Below, piece by piece: positions 34,286-43,976 of a stretch of 64,000 nt of DNA. Under the pieces are notes generated by a model. The model ran no database searches. It worked only from the letters and a program-made list of their open reading frames with translations, and had not been told where the DNA came from. The DNA comes from Halalkalibacter alkalisediminis (GTDB taxonomy: Bacteria; Bacillota; Bacilli; Bacillales; Bacillaceae_D). Position 1 is the stretch's first letter. Each line of letters opens with the position of its first letter. Position numbers and translations under genes: made by a program. The stretch spans positions 1-64,000 of the forward strand of contig NZ_JAQQWT010000001.1 in the NCBI RefSeq assembly GCF_028610705.1. The letters are read 5' to 3'.

Positions 34286-35133
34286 TGGAAGTAGCATTGA
34301 TGAAAACATCTCGAATTCTCCGTAATCCTAATCTAGTTATTGGCATGTTCCTTGCCATGCTTCTTGCATGTATGACGTTTCTTGGAGGTACATTCGTTTC
34401 TCATGATCCTTTTCAAATTGATATGGGAAACAGATTGCAAGGGGCATCGTCTGTTCACTTTCTTGGAACGGATCAATTAGGTCGAGATGTTTTTTCAAGA
34501 ATTGCATATGGGGCTAAACTAACGATTGGACTCGGACTGTTTGCCATAGTAATGGCTATATGTATTGGCGTTCCAATCGGGCTCATTTCTGGTTTCATTG
34601 GTGGGAGAATCGATGCTATTTTTATGAGAATCATAGATGGAATTTTAGCTTTTCCTGATTTTATTTTAGCGATTGCAATCGCTGGAATGCTAGGCCCTAG
34701 CTTAACGAATATCATCATTGCCATTGTTTTAGTGAGGTGGATTGTCTATGCGCGGGTTGTCCGAGGTTTGGTCCTTGTAGAAAAAGAAAAAGAGTATGTA
34801 CTAGTTTCAAAGGTGTCTCATTCTAATTCTTTTAAAACGATCCGTATGCATTTGTTACCACAGGTGATGCCAGACATTATTGTAATGGCAGCAATTGATG
34901 TAGGGAAAGTGATTTTACTTATATCAGCAATGTCCTATATCGGTCTTGGAGCGCAACCACCTATCCCAGAATGGGGAGCGATGCTTAACGATGGTCGAGG
35001 ATATTTTCAAGTGATCCCTTCATTGATGATTTTCCCGGGGCTTGCAATCATGTTAACTGTTCTATGTTGTAACTTACTAGGAGATGGATTGAAAAGTTAT
35101 TTTGATATTAGAAAAGGGAGGGATTATTTGTGA
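34285..35133 (+). CDS. NikC/DppC-type ABC permease
   Basis: Second membrane subunit (282 aa). Landmarks are HFLGTDQLGRDVFSRIAYGAK near residues 52-72 (the family signature) and the PPIPEWGAMLNDGRGYF segment near 228. It overlaps the upstream permease and the downstream ATPase by a few bases, so the four genes should be translated together. Confidence 0.9.
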   Translation: MEVALMKTSRILRNPNLVIGMFLAMLLACMTFLGGTFVSHDPFQIDMGNRLQGASSVHFLGTDQLGRDVFSRIAYGAKLTIGLGLFAIVMAICIGVPIGLISGFIGGRIDAIFMRIIDGILAFPDFILAIAIAGMLGPSLTNIIIAIVLVRWIVYARVVRGLVLVEKEKEYVLVSKVSHSNSFKTIRMHLLPQVMPDIIVMAAIDVGKVILLISAMSYIGLGAQPPIPEWGAMLNDGRGYFQVIPSLMIFPGLAIMLTVLCCNLLGDGLKSYFDIRKGRDYL

Positions 35134-35948
35134 GCAAGCCCCTTATTTCTATCCAGAACTTGTATATTGAAAATAAAGGTGGAGAAAAGCCGCTTTTGAG
35201 AAACGTAAATGTAGAGATACAAAAGGGTGAGATTGTTGGTTTAATTGGAGAAAGTGGAAGCGGGAAAAGCTTAACAGTTAAAGCCATTATGGGTCTTCTT
35301 CCGTCAGAAATGAATGTAAGAGGTCAGATTTTTTATAAGAACGATGATCTGATAAAGCTCTCATCAAAAGAACACCGTAAACTTCTTGGGAAAGAAATCG
35401 GCATGATTTTTCAAGATTACAGGGGGAGCTTTACCCCATTTATTAGGATTGGAAAGCAAATGGTTGAGACGATTCGTACCCATCATGTGGTTGGAAAAAA
35501 AGAAGCAAAGAACATGGCAACTAATGCTCTTGAGGAGATGGGTCTAGATGCTGAGCGAGTTTACCAAAGTTATCCGTTTCATTTAAGTGGTGGACAGGTT
35601 CAGCGTGCTGCTATTGCAATGGCTTTAGTACTAAGGCCTTCTTTGCTTATATGTGATGAGATCACAACAGCGTTAGACGTGATGAATGGAGAGAAAGTAT
35701 TAAATTATATCAATCAAATTCGGCAGGAAACGGGTTGTGCTGTCCTGATGATTACTCATGATTTAGCCCAAGCTTATAAGCGAACGGATCGCATGTATGT
35801 GATGCATCAAGGTGAAATCGTTGAAGAAGGTTTACCCGAACAGATTCGCTGTCATCATAAGCACCCATATACAAAAAAACTATGTTCTTGTTTGCTTTCC
35901 CTACCTGAAGAACAATCCGTACGAAATGAAAGAGTGGTTTCGATATGA
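35130..35948 (+). CDS. NikD/DppD-type ABC ATPase
   Basis: ATPase (272 aa). Walker A GESGSGKSLT near residue 41, Q-loop IFQDYRGSFTP, signature LSGGQVQRAAIAMAL near 148, Walker B LLICDEITTALD and the H-loop MITHD are all present. Walker B has CDE as in many Opp/Nik ATPases. The GTG start overlaps the permease stop. Confidence 0.9.
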   Translation: MSKPLISIQNLYIENKGGEKPLLRNVNVEIQKGEIVGLIGESGSGKSLTVKAIMGLLPSEMNVRGQIFYKNDDLIKLSSKEHRKLLGKEIGMIFQDYRGSFTPFIRIGKQMVETIRTHHVVGKKEAKNMATNALEEMGLDAERVYQSYPFHLSGGQVQRAAIAMALVLRPSLLICDEITTALDVMNGEKVLNYINQIRQETGCAVLMITHDLAQAYKRTDRMYVMHQGEIVEEGLPEQIRCHHKHPYTKKLCSCLLSLPEEQSVRNERVVSI

Positions 35949-36715
35949 GTGTAATTGTAGAGTGTCTATCAAAACAGTATTCTAAGGGCATTTCTGCTTT
36001 GGATAACATATCTTTTCGTGTAAAAGCGGGAGAATGCCTAGGGATAGTAGGCGAAAGTGGTAGTGGGAAAAGTACTTTAGCAAGAGTGCTTTTAGGATTA
36101 GAACCCTATAATGAAGGCAATCTTACTTTTAATGGGAAACCGATAGCCCCGAAAAAAAGAGCCCTGTTACGTCAATACCGAAAGAGTGTTCAAATGATCT
36201 TCCAAGATTCGACTAGTACGCTGAACCCAAAGCTGCCGATATGGAAAAGTATACTTGAACCTCTAGATAACTTTAAGGAAGTTACCCCTTCTTTTCTAAC
36301 GGCAGAAGGACTTTCAAGAAAAGAAATGGCAGAAGAGCTTTTAGCATTAGTGGGTTTAGACAAACAAATGGTCGATCGCTATCCAGGAGAATTAAGTGGA
36401 GGGCAAAAGCAGCGAGTGAGTATCGCTAGAGCTTTAAGCATTGAACCATCCCTTCTTGTTTGTGACGAACCTACAGCAAGCTTAGATGTTACGGTTCAAG
36501 TTCAAATTTTGCGTCTCCTGAAGGATCTTCAAAAAAAAACGAACATGACGATTATTTTTATCTCTCATGATATAAGGGCTGTTACATTTTTATGTGAAAA
36601 AGTGATTGTTCTTAGGAACGGTTCCATTGTCGATCAGTTTCAGCTGGCAGAACTTTATCATAAGGATCGTCATTCCTATACAAAAGCCTTGATTAGAGCA
36701 GCTTCAATCGAGTAA
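35945..36715 (+). CDS. NikE/DppF-type ABC ATPase
   Basis: Second ATPase (256 aa). Walker A GESGSGKSTLA near residues 36-46, Q-loop MIFQDSTSTLNPK, signature LSGGQKQRVSIARAL near 148, Walker B LLVCDEPTASLD, H-loop FISHD. It closes the five-gene importer. Overlap of 4 bases with the upstream ATPase indicates equimolar production. Confidence 0.9.
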   Translation: MSVIVECLSKQYSKGISALDNISFRVKAGECLGIVGESGSGKSTLARVLLGLEPYNEGNLTFNGKPIAPKKRALLRQYRKSVQMIFQDSTSTLNPKLPIWKSILEPLDNFKEVTPSFLTAEGLSRKEMAEELLALVGLDKQMVDRYPGELSGGQKQRVSIARALSIEPSLLVCDEPTASLDVTVQVQILRLLKDLQKKTNMTIIFISHDIRAVTFLCEKVIVLRNGSIVDQFQLAELYHKDRHSYTKALIRAASIE

Positions 36716-36908
36716 CATTACAGTCAGTGAGTGTGAAGATGACCTACCAAAAGAAATTTTAAGAAATATCCCTTTCCTTTAAATGTTGGGCTGATAAGCG
36801 TAATGGTTTCTATTAATCTTGTGTTAAACTCTTATAATGTAGTTGAACCGCCAATTGTAATTGATACAGTAATATAAATCATATTTGCAGAAAAATGAAG
36901 GAGAACTT

Positions 36909-37415
36909 ATGATTAACATTCGAGAAGTAAAAACAGAAGACATCAATGCAGTCTCAACCTTTATACTTGCAACGATGCAGGAGGTCTATCCTTTTCCGTT
37001 AAGTAAGGCATCTAGAAATGATCTTGATGACATGGAGAAGTTGTTTATTAATCGACGTGATGCAACAATTATGGCAGCATTCTTGAATGATAAAGTAGTA
37101 GGAACCATTGCTGTTAGACCTTATGATGGGCGCATTGTTTCCTTGAAAGATCGTTATCAGTTAGCGACAACTTGTGAAATTATAAAGTGTTATGTAGATC
37201 AGCATGTAAGACAACAAGGTATAGGTTCCTTACTTTTTGAGAGAACGGTTGACTATTGTAAACAAAAAAATTATAAGACCATGTATCTCCATACTCATCG
37301 TTTTTTACCTGGTGGTTTAACTTTTTGGAGGAAGAAAGGTTTTCAAATAATACTTGATGAGCGGGGAAGTCTTCAGACTGTACACATGGAGCAAGAGGTT
37401 AATCAGCTTTTGTAA
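36909..37415 (+). CDS. GNAT-family N-acetyltransferase
   Basis: Acetyltransferase (168 aa from ATG 36909, with GAAGGAGA 5 bases upstream). The acetyl-CoA binding core reads VDQHVRQQGIGSLLFERTVDYC near residues 97-118, with a RxQGIG-type pyrophosphate loop, followed by LHTHRFLPGGLTFWRKKGF. The substrate is unknown. It sits between the Zur-controlled importer and a MATE exporter; the preceding 190 bases contain a TATAAT -10-like sequence at 36833-36838 but no Zur box. Confidence 0.82.
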   Translation: MINIREVKTEDINAVSTFILATMQEVYPFPLSKASRNDLDDMEKLFINRRDATIMAAFLNDKVVGTIAVRPYDGRIVSLKDRYQLATTCEIIKCYVDQHVRQQGIGSLLFERTVDYCKQKNYKTMYLHTHRFLPGGLTFWRKKGFQIILDERGSLQTVHMEQEVNQLL

Positions 37416-37543
37416 AGAGAGCAAATTAGAAAAATGCGAGGATAGCTACTTGAATGTGAACGAGCAGCGAGTGAAAGAATGTTCTACTAGCAATACGAAC
37501 AGTAGTCTAGAATCGAACGTAAGAATCGTAAAAGGAGATAAGG

Positions 37544-38899
37544 ATGAAGGCAGCAACCGCTTCTATAGAAATGAAAGGTGCTTTGACCTTAAGTCATAGG
37601 CAATACTTAGCACTAGCCATACCACTTGTTATTTCCGGTATCTCGACTCCGATATTGGGAGCAGTTGATACAGCAGTTGTGGGGCGAATTCCTGACCCAG
37701 CTTCGATTGGTGGAGTGGCGATTGGGGCTGTTATTTTTAATACAATGTACTGGCTGCTTGGTTTTCTCAGGGTTAGTACAAGTGGCTTTACTGCACAAGC
37801 AGAAGGAGCAAATAATCAAAAAGAAATGCAATTATCCTTTCTACGACCGATGATTTTGGCCGTGTTATTTGGCTTGTTGTTCATCATGATCCAGCAACCT
37901 ATTTTACAAATTGCATTATCTTTAATCGGAGGAACTGAAGCGGTATCGACATTTGCTGCAACCTATTTCTCTATTCGAATTTGGGGGGCACCATTTATTC
38001 TACTAAGCTATGTGATGATTGGTTGGCTTATGGGATTGGGAAAGGTTCGATTAGCCTTAGTAACTCAAATTTTGATGAATGTCTTAAATATTATTTTAGA
38101 TATTGTTTTTGTTCTAGGCTTGGGAATGGGAGTTGCAGGGGTTGCTTATGCAACACTCATATCTGAAATCAGTGCTGTACTATTCGGGGCATGGATCATT
38201 TTTCGGACAAATAGAGTTAAAATATCACACATGAAACTACAAATGTTAATAGAAACTGAACCTCTTATAAAGATGTTGAAGGTCAATCGAGATTTATTTC
38301 TACGGACAATATGTCTACTTACAATGACCGTGATCTTTACGGCAAAGGGTGCTAGTATGGGGGAAGTTACATTAGCAGCCAATGCTATTTTACTACAAAT
38401 CCATTATATCATGGCTTATTTGTTTGGAGGATTTGCAAATGCATCGAGTATCGTTGTCGGAAGGGCGATAGGAGGTAGAAATCTATCTCTTTATCAACGT
38501 GCATTTTCCCTATCAGCACAATGGGGCTTCATTGCCGCAATCGTATTATTTTTATTTATCCTTTTATTTGGTGACAATATTGTTGGATTATTTACAACCA
38601 TCATGGCAGTAAAAGAAGAGGCAATAGAACTATTAATCTGGATGATGGTTTTTCCTATTGTTGGATTTTGGGGCTTGCAATTAGACGGAATTTTTTCAGG
38701 TGCTACAGAAGCCAGATCTATTAGAGACTCTATGATCCTCGCATTAATCGTCTTTTTGCTTGCTATTTGGTTATTTGTACCTAATTATCAAAATCATGGG
38801 GTTTGGTTTTCTTTTGTCGTATTCAGTTTTGCGCGTTCCTTCTTTTTATCGTTATTTGTACCGAGGTTAACCCGTACAAAATTCAATAATAAACAATAA
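37544..38899 (+). CDS. MATE-family efflux transporter
   Basis: Twelve-segment MATE (DinF-type) exporter of 451 aa. The opening LALPLVISGISTPILGAVDTAVVG-type region (here AIPLVISGIS then GAVDTAVVGRI) is the family signature, repeated in weaker form around residues 255-290 (ANAILLQIHYIMAYLFGGFANA). An AAAGGAGATAAGG site precedes it. The substrate is unknown; export of a metallophore or of a drug are both possible, the former suggested only by location. Confidence 0.87.
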   Translation: MKAATASIEMKGALTLSHRQYLALAIPLVISGISTPILGAVDTAVVGRIPDPASIGGVAIGAVIFNTMYWLLGFLRVSTSGFTAQAEGANNQKEMQLSFLRPMILAVLFGLLFIMIQQPILQIALSLIGGTEAVSTFAATYFSIRIWGAPFILLSYVMIGWLMGLGKVRLALVTQILMNVLNIILDIVFVLGLGMGVAGVAYATLISEISAVLFGAWIIFRTNRVKISHMKLQMLIETEPLIKMLKVNRDLFLRTICLLTMTVIFTAKGASMGEVTLAANAILLQIHYIMAYLFGGFANASSIVVGRAIGGRNLSLYQRAFSLSAQWGFIAAIVLFLFILLFGDNIVGLFTTIMAVKEEAIELLIWMMVFPIVGFWGLQLDGIFSGATEARSIRDSMILALIVFLLAIWLFVPNYQNHGVWFSFVVFSFARSFFLSLFVPRLTRTKFNNKQ

Positions 38900-38908
38900 A
38901 CTCAATAT

Positions 38909-38944
38909 ACAGACGCATATCTAAAACAGGAGCGTCTGTTTTTG
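38909..38944 (+). terminator. Rho-independent terminator
   Basis: ACAGACGC and GCGTCTGT arms followed by a T-rich run, after the MATE gene. Confidence 0.85.
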
Positions 38945-39103
38945 TTGTTTAAGTTGTAAACTTATTGAAGCTATGCATAAATAAATGGATAAAAACAAGG
39001 AGAAAATGAATGATAAATCGCTAAACTTCAAAAAGATTTCACATGATCATGCTAAGATCGTTTTGTACAATTAAAGTTCTGTTGGTGAAAAAAGGAGAAA
39101 CGA

Positions 39104-40075
39104 ATGAAACGTTGCAGCTTTGTTATTTTAGTATGCTTTACTTTTATGATAAGTGGGTGCAACAATACCCAATCTTTTAATGTACCTAAAACCGATCAGC
39201 CAATGGCTATCGTAGCTCATGTAAAAAAGCAAGAGATAACCTTTTTAGATGTCGTCCAAAATCAGGTGCTAGGTTCAGAAGATAGTCATTTTCTGATTAC
39301 AGAGATGGTAAGCATTGAGAACGGCACTATTGTGGCTACAAGTCAAAGTGAGGACTCCCTTCTTCTCTATAATATAGAAAAGAGGAGTGTTTCACCTTTT
39401 CTAAAATTAAATCAAGGACTTACTGCGATACAATATGATCAAACATCAAGAAATCTATTTGTTACAGATATTGTGAATGACCAAGTACATCAAATAGATA
39501 TGAAAAGAGAAGAGTTGGTTCAGAGTATAGAGGTTGACTCCTATCCAACTGATTTGGAGTTTGGGTTTGATGAATTGTTTGTTCTTAGCGGTGAGCGTAA
39601 TCATGTTACGGTTACTGACCTAAAGTTGCAAACAACATTACAAACGTTTCCGGTCCTAGAGCGTCCATCTGGCATGTACTATGACGGTGAAAACCTTTGG
39701 ATTGGCGGTCATGGTTCATTCGGAGAGTTAAATAAACGTATTTTGGCCTACGATCCTAACACAGGAAGGGAAGTTAATGAGATTGAGGTTGGGTTAATGC
39801 CGATTGACTTCTTTGGGGATCGTAACTCGCCTTATTTCTATGTATTATGCCACGGTGATCATGGGTTATATAAGGTCAACAAAGAGACAAACGAAGTGGA
39901 AGATGTTATTGAAGTTGGACAAAATCCGAATTTTGTAACTGGAAATGAGGACAGGTTATTTGTGACCAATCTCGATGGCAACTCTCTTTCTATTATCGAT
40001 AGACACTCCTTTGAATTAATAGAGGAAGTACCGGTTGCAACTGGTCCGTATGCAATCATATTGTTGGAGGATTAG
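39104..40075 (+). CDS. Beta-propeller (YncE-like) lipoprotein
   Basis: Secreted lipoprotein (323 aa): signal peptide, lipobox ISGCNN (Cys about residue 19), then repeated blades of the kind DQVHQIDMKREELVQSIEV, ILAYDPNTGREVNEIEVG, VNKETNEVEDVIEVGQNP and IDRHSFELIEEVPVATGP. These are YncE/NHL-type repeats, giving a surface propeller of unknown ligand. It is 3 bases upstream of a response regulator gene and probably serves as an accessory or target of that system. Confidence 0.8.
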   Translation: MKRCSFVILVCFTFMISGCNNTQSFNVPKTDQPMAIVAHVKKQEITFLDVVQNQVLGSEDSHFLITEMVSIENGTIVATSQSEDSLLLYNIEKRSVSPFLKLNQGLTAIQYDQTSRNLFVTDIVNDQVHQIDMKREELVQSIEVDSYPTDLEFGFDELFVLSGERNHVTVTDLKLQTTLQTFPVLERPSGMYYDGENLWIGGHGSFGELNKRILAYDPNTGREVNEIEVGLMPIDFFGDRNSPYFYVLCHGDHGLYKVNKETNEVEDVIEVGQNPNFVTGNEDRLFVTNLDGNSLSIIDRHSFELIEEVPVATGPYAIILLED

Positions 40076-40078
40076 AGG

Positions 40079-40765
40079 ATGAACAATACTCGTCATATAT
40101 TAGTCGTTGATGATGAAACGGAATTACTCGAACTTGTAACTTCGTTTTTAGAAAAAGAATCTTATAATGTCTTAACAGCTCAAAGCGGCCTTGAAGCCCT
40201 ACAGCTCATGGAAACATATTTGATTGACTTAGTCGTATTAGATGTCATGATGGATGAGATGGACGGGTTCATTGCCTGTGAAAAAATAAGAGAAGTTTCA
40301 CAAGTACCCATTATCATGCTAACGGCAAGAAGCGGGGAAGAAGATAAAATTAAAGGATTAAAAATGGGTGCGGATGATTATATTGTCAAACCATTTAGTC
40401 CTAGGGAGCTTATAGCTCGAGTAGAGGCAACGCTTAGAAGGTCTCAAGGATTACAAGCCCCAACAAATAGGCTAAGAATATTCGAATTAGAGCTAGACAA
40501 GATTGGGCGGATGATCTATATAAACCGAGAGCCCATTAATGTGACGAGAAAAGAGTATGATTTATTACTCTTTTTAATGGAGCATCATGGCCGAGTTTTT
40601 TCTAGAGAGCATCTCCACGAACGAATATGGGGAATGGATTCACAAATGGGAACGTTACGAACTGTAGATACTCATATTAAAACATTGCGATTAAAACTGA
40701 AGTCTGCTGAACGGTTTATTAAGACGGTTTGGGGAGTAGGGTATAAATTTGAGGCAAACTCATGA
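40079..40765 (+). CDS. OmpR/PhoB-type response regulator
   Basis: Receiver domain with the acidic pocket DDE at residues 11-13, phospho-acceptor D55 (VVLDVMMDEMDGF) and the switch lysine in YIVKPF near 105, followed by a winged-helix DNA-binding domain ending WGVGYKFE. The 228-residue length is standard. It overlaps the histidine kinase gene by 4 bases. Confidence 0.93.
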   Translation: MNNTRHILVVDDETELLELVTSFLEKESYNVLTAQSGLEALQLMETYLIDLVVLDVMMDEMDGFIACEKIREVSQVPIIMLTARSGEEDKIKGLKMGADDYIVKPFSPRELIARVEATLRRSQGLQAPTNRLRIFELELDKIGRMIYINREPINVTRKEYDLLLFLMEHHGRVFSREHLHERIWGMDSQMGTLRTVDTHIKTLRLKLKSAERFIKTVWGVGYKFEANS

Positions 40766-42138
40766 AAAATTGGTCCATCAAGAAAAAAGTTTGGATCGCA
40801 ATCTTTTGTATGTTATTGACCATTATCGTAGGGGCCATCTTTCTCACTTTATTTTTATACGATGAACTTTACGTAGAAAAACAAATTGAATTATTAGTGA
40901 CAGAAGGAGAGCATCTGGCTGAATTTCATCGTAGGGGCGAAGAAGCTTTTTTTGAACGTTTGGATTGGTCTAAGCAAACGATTGCTTCAAATGTTCTCTT
41001 TTCCGACGATCCAATGCAATTAGGAAGCGGGATACCGTTTGAACCATATTCCAATGAAAATATGATTACGTTTGAAGAAAGACAACTGTTGCTGGAGGGA
41101 GAAACCGTCGTGATGGTTCGCCCGCATCCTCATTTTGGGCAAGATATACTTGGGGTAGCCGTTCCATTATTTCAAAATGATCATTTGTCGGGGGCGGTAT
41201 TACTTTCAATGCCTTTATCGGAAGTCTATGAACCGTTTCTACAAATACGAGTGGTTTTAATCTTTTCGTTAATTGTTGTGATTTTAGTAATTATCTTAAT
41301 TAGTAAGAAAGTCATTAACGATGTTGTTCAACCATTAAGTGATATGAAACAAATATCAACGTTAATGGCAGAAGGAGACTTTTCAAAGAGAATACATGCT
41401 AACAGAAGCGATGAATTGGGTCAGTTGGCACACTCATTTAATAGTCTTTCAACATCATTAGAAAAAGTTGAGGATAAGAGACGGGAGTTCCTTGCGAATG
41501 TGTCTCACGAGCTTAGAACTCCTTTAAGTTATATGAAGGGCTACGCAGAAGCCATGGAAGAAGGGGTAATCGAGCAGAAAAAGGGACTTGCGATTATTCA
41601 AAAAGAATCAAATCGGTTAGAACGTCTTGTGAATGACTTGCTTGACTTGGCACAACTTGAGGGAGATTCTTATCCAATACAAAGGGAACCAATCGCATTT
41701 GCGCAACTCATAAGTGAAGTGATTGAGTCGTTTGAATTAATTGTCACACAGAAAGACATTCGATTGGTCCAGAATATGGACGAAGAAAGTATCATCTATG
41801 GCGATCGTGACCGCCTTGAACAGGTCATTCGTAATCTGTTAGACAATGCGATAAGATACACTCCAGCGAATAAGCAAATCAGTATTGCATTGACAACAGA
41901 TCATGGTTGGAGCGAACTCATTATTGCAGACGAAGGCATCGGTATTCCTGAAAAAGATCTCAAAGCAGTGAAAGAGCGTTTTTATCGTGTGAATAAAGCA
42001 AGGACACGCAACAGCGGAGGAACTGGACTTGGACTAGCTATTGTATCACAGATCATTAACAAGCATGATGGAGTGTTTGAACTATATTCCAAGGTTGGAC
42101 AAGGTACGAGTGCGAAGATCAGAATTAAAACAATCTAA
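40762..42138 (+). CDS. Sensor histidine kinase
   Basis: Membrane kinase (458 aa): two transmembrane segments near residues 10-30 and 165-185 enclosing a sensor domain of about 135 residues, a HAMP segment (VVQPLSDMKQIS...), H-box FLANVSHELRTPLSY near 243-257, N-box NLLDNAIRYTP and G-boxes DEGIGIP and GGTGLGLAIV. The signal is unknown; the flanking lipoproteins (a propeller and a YtkA-like, metal-motif protein) suggest an envelope or metal stress input. Confidence 0.92.
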   Translation: MKNWSIKKKVWIAIFCMLLTIIVGAIFLTLFLYDELYVEKQIELLVTEGEHLAEFHRRGEEAFFERLDWSKQTIASNVLFSDDPMQLGSGIPFEPYSNENMITFEERQLLLEGETVVMVRPHPHFGQDILGVAVPLFQNDHLSGAVLLSMPLSEVYEPFLQIRVVLIFSLIVVILVIILISKKVINDVVQPLSDMKQISTLMAEGDFSKRIHANRSDELGQLAHSFNSLSTSLEKVEDKRREFLANVSHELRTPLSYMKGYAEAMEEGVIEQKKGLAIIQKESNRLERLVNDLLDLAQLEGDSYPIQREPIAFAQLISEVIESFELIVTQKDIRLVQNMDEESIIYGDRDRLEQVIRNLLDNAIRYTPANKQISIALTTDHGWSELIIADEGIGIPEKDLKAVKERFYRVNKARTRNSGGTGLGLAIVSQIINKHDGVFELYSKVGQGTSAKIRIKTI

Positions 42139-42152
42139 TCTATATTTATAAG

Positions 42153-42196
42153 AAAGGGTGATTTAAAGGCAATATAACTAATAAATCACCTTTTTT
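42153..42196 (+). terminator. Rho-independent terminator
   Basis: AAGGGTGATTT and AAATCACCTTTT arms with a T run after the kinase gene. Confidence 0.85.
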
Positions 42197-42400
42197 CGTA
42201 TGAAAAATAGAGGGATTTTTGATTTTTCACTAGCCTTTCACAATTACTGTTTAAGCTAGAAAAGAAGAAAGTAGATAAGAAGTAAAGGAGAGATATATAT
42301 AGTAAGAAAAATAGAGGGAAAAGGTGAAAGTTGCTTTCACAATAAGTATATTAAAGGGCAGTAAACTGGATAGGGAATCGAACTTAAAGGAGAAAATAGG

Positions 42401-42877
42401 ATGAAGCAAACAGTATTACTAACAATGGCAATGGTCCTTTTTGTGTTAACGGCTTGCATGGGCAATACGCAAAGCACTGATAAAATGGATGGAGTATCAG
42501 AAATTATCACAGTTGACATTTTCACTCCAGAGAGGATCTTGCCTCAAGAAGAAGTCGTGCTAGAGGTAAAAGTAACTCAAGGAAAAGAGAATATTGAAGA
42601 TGCACAGGAAGTGGAATTTGAAATATGGAAACACGCAGGACGAGATGAAGGTGAGATGATAGAGGCTGCTCTCCAAGGAGAAGGAATTTATCAGGTTACA
42701 CATACGTTTATAGAAGACGGAGTCTATTATGTTCAAACGCATGTAACAGCTCGTGACATGCATATCATGCCAACGAAACAAATGATTGTTGGTGATGTGT
42801 CTGAAGCAGAACTAGAGGCGTTGGAGGATGAGGACGATGTTGAAGAAATGGAATCGGGTGGCCACTCTGGGCATTAA
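42401..42877 (+). CDS. YtkA/FixH-like lipoprotein
   Basis: Short lipoprotein (158 aa): lipobox VLTACMGN (Cys about residue 19), then an immunoglobulin-like domain of the FixH/YtkA type (IITVDIFTPERILPQEEVVLEVKVT, quoted in part; EFEIWKHAGRDEGEMIEA; DGVYYVQTHVTARDMHIMPTKQM). It ends in an acidic tail and HSGH. The MHIM segment and terminal histidines look suited to copper or another soft metal, but this is inference. Confidence 0.75.
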   Translation: MKQTVLLTMAMVLFVLTACMGNTQSTDKMDGVSEIITVDIFTPERILPQEEVVLEVKVTQGKENIEDAQEVEFEIWKHAGRDEGEMIEAALQGEGIYQVTHTFIEDGVYYVQTHVTARDMHIMPTKQMIVGDVSEAELEALEDEDDVEEMESGGHSGH

Positions 42878-42928
42878 TTAATAAATTCAAAGCAATGATG
42901 AACGAAATAAATAGTGGAAGGAATTTGG

Positions 42929-42966
42929 TCTGAACTTATACTTAGGCACAGACTTAATTTTTTTAC
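42929..42966 (+). terminator. Weak terminator-like hairpin
   Basis: GTCTG and CAGAC arms around about 18 bases and then a T run, after the YtkA-like gene. The gap 42878-43399 otherwise holds leader L1, its promoter and a four-codon frame. Confidence 0.4.
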
Positions 42967-43133
42967 AGGCAAAATTTTTGCATCAAAAAAATTTATTCTT
43001 AGATTCCTGTTTAATTTAAGAATTATATTAGCAGTTCGCTAACAGCCTTAGACTTATCTTGTTTAAATGTTATCTAAAGATCTTAAAAAGGATCGGAACT
43101 TTTTTTGTATTCAAAGATTTTTTAAATTCGGAC

Positions 43134-43253
43134 TTGACTTATAGGAATACTTTAAATGAAATACAATTAATAAAATATTCAAAAAACCGATTGGTTAACC
43201 AAAGGATATAGAAGTCGAGGGAGTTTCCCTTTGTCTTTTCTATATCCTTTTTG
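43134..43253 (+). promoter_or_regulatory. Sulfur leader L1: promoter, 4-bp tetraloop hairpin, terminator
   Basis: Promoter TTGACT (43134) with GGAAT in the spacer and a weak -10 (TGAAAT at 43157 or TACAAT at 43162). The leader core is at 43187-43205: CCGA-TTGG-TTAA-CCAA-AGG, i.e. stem TTGG/CCAA with loop TTAA. The terminator follows at 43201-43253 (AAAGGATATAGAA against TTCTATATCCTTT, T run). The AGG lies on the 5' arm of the terminator. Upstream of the FMN reductase at 43400. Confidence 0.75.
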
Positions 43254-43278
43254 TTTGCTAAAAATGGAAGGAGCCATT

Positions 43279-43293
43279 ATGCCATTAAGCTAA
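43279..43293 (+). other. Four-codon ORF (MPLS) with strong ribosome site
   Basis: ATG-CCA-TTA-AGC-TAA preceded by GGAAGGAG, between leader L1 and the FMN reductase gene. A similar four-codon frame (MKKR) follows leader L3. It may be a leader peptide or a decayed start. Confidence 0.25.
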
Positions 43294-43399
43294 CAGATTA
43301 TCTAAACGAAGGAAGTTATTTAAAATTCTTGAAATAAGGAAGCTGTAATGTAACTTTATAAAGCACAGGCATTTATTTGTTAAAAATAGGGGGAGTTAT

Positions 43400-43936
43400 A
43401 TGTCAAAGGTAATCATAGTTTCTGGGAGCCCATCTAAATCTTCAAGATTAAATGGAATCCTTCATTATGCTGAAGAGTTTTTAAGGGAGAATGGTAATGA
43501 TGTAGAAATATTGAATGTTATTGATATTCCAGCTGAGGATTTAATCTTTGCGCGCTTTACTAGCGAAGCTATACTAACTGCAATTAAGCAGATTGAAGAA
43601 GCAGATGCAGTTATTGTTGCAAGTCAAGTCTATAAGGCTTCCTTTACAGGAGTTTTAAAAACTTTTCTAGATTTACTTCCTCAAAAAGGGCTTGAAGATA
43701 AAGTTGTCCTCCCACTTGTATTAGGCGGTACATTGGCTCATTTTCTGACGATAGATTATAGCTTTAAACCAGTTTTAGCTACATTAGGTTCAAAAAGAGT
43801 ATTGAATGGTGTGTATTCTTTAGATTCAAATGTTCAATATAACATAAATGGAATCATAGAGTTTGAGGATCAAACACAAGAAAGGATTAATCAGGCTCTG
43901 GTTGAGTTAATCAAGGAGATACAGATTAATTTTTGA
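43400..43936 (+). CDS. ssuE: NADPH-dependent FMN reductase (SsuE family)
   Basis: Flavodoxin-fold reductase (178 aa) that supplies FMNH2 to two-component monooxygenases. The phosphate-binding loop VSGSPSKSSRLNG lies at residues 6-18 and the family segment VLPLVLGGTLAHFLTIDYSFKP near 101-122 is intact. The monooxygenase 240 bases downstream and SsuD further on are its obvious partners. Expression should depend on leader L1. Confidence 0.87.
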   Translation: MSKVIIVSGSPSKSSRLNGILHYAEEFLRENGNDVEILNVIDIPAEDLIFARFTSEAILTAIKQIEEADAVIVASQVYKASFTGVLKTFLDLLPQKGLEDKVVLPLVLGGTLAHFLTIDYSFKPVLATLGSKRVLNGVYSLDSNVQYNINGIIEFEDQTQERINQALVELIKEIQINF

Positions 43937-43976
43937 TTAAAGTTATTTTATCTAAAAGAAAACAAAAAATACTTGA

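Noticed and set aside
37354-37599. Plus-strand frame of 81 aa
   Set aside because: It overlaps the ends of the GNAT and MATE genes in another frame and lacks a ribosome site.
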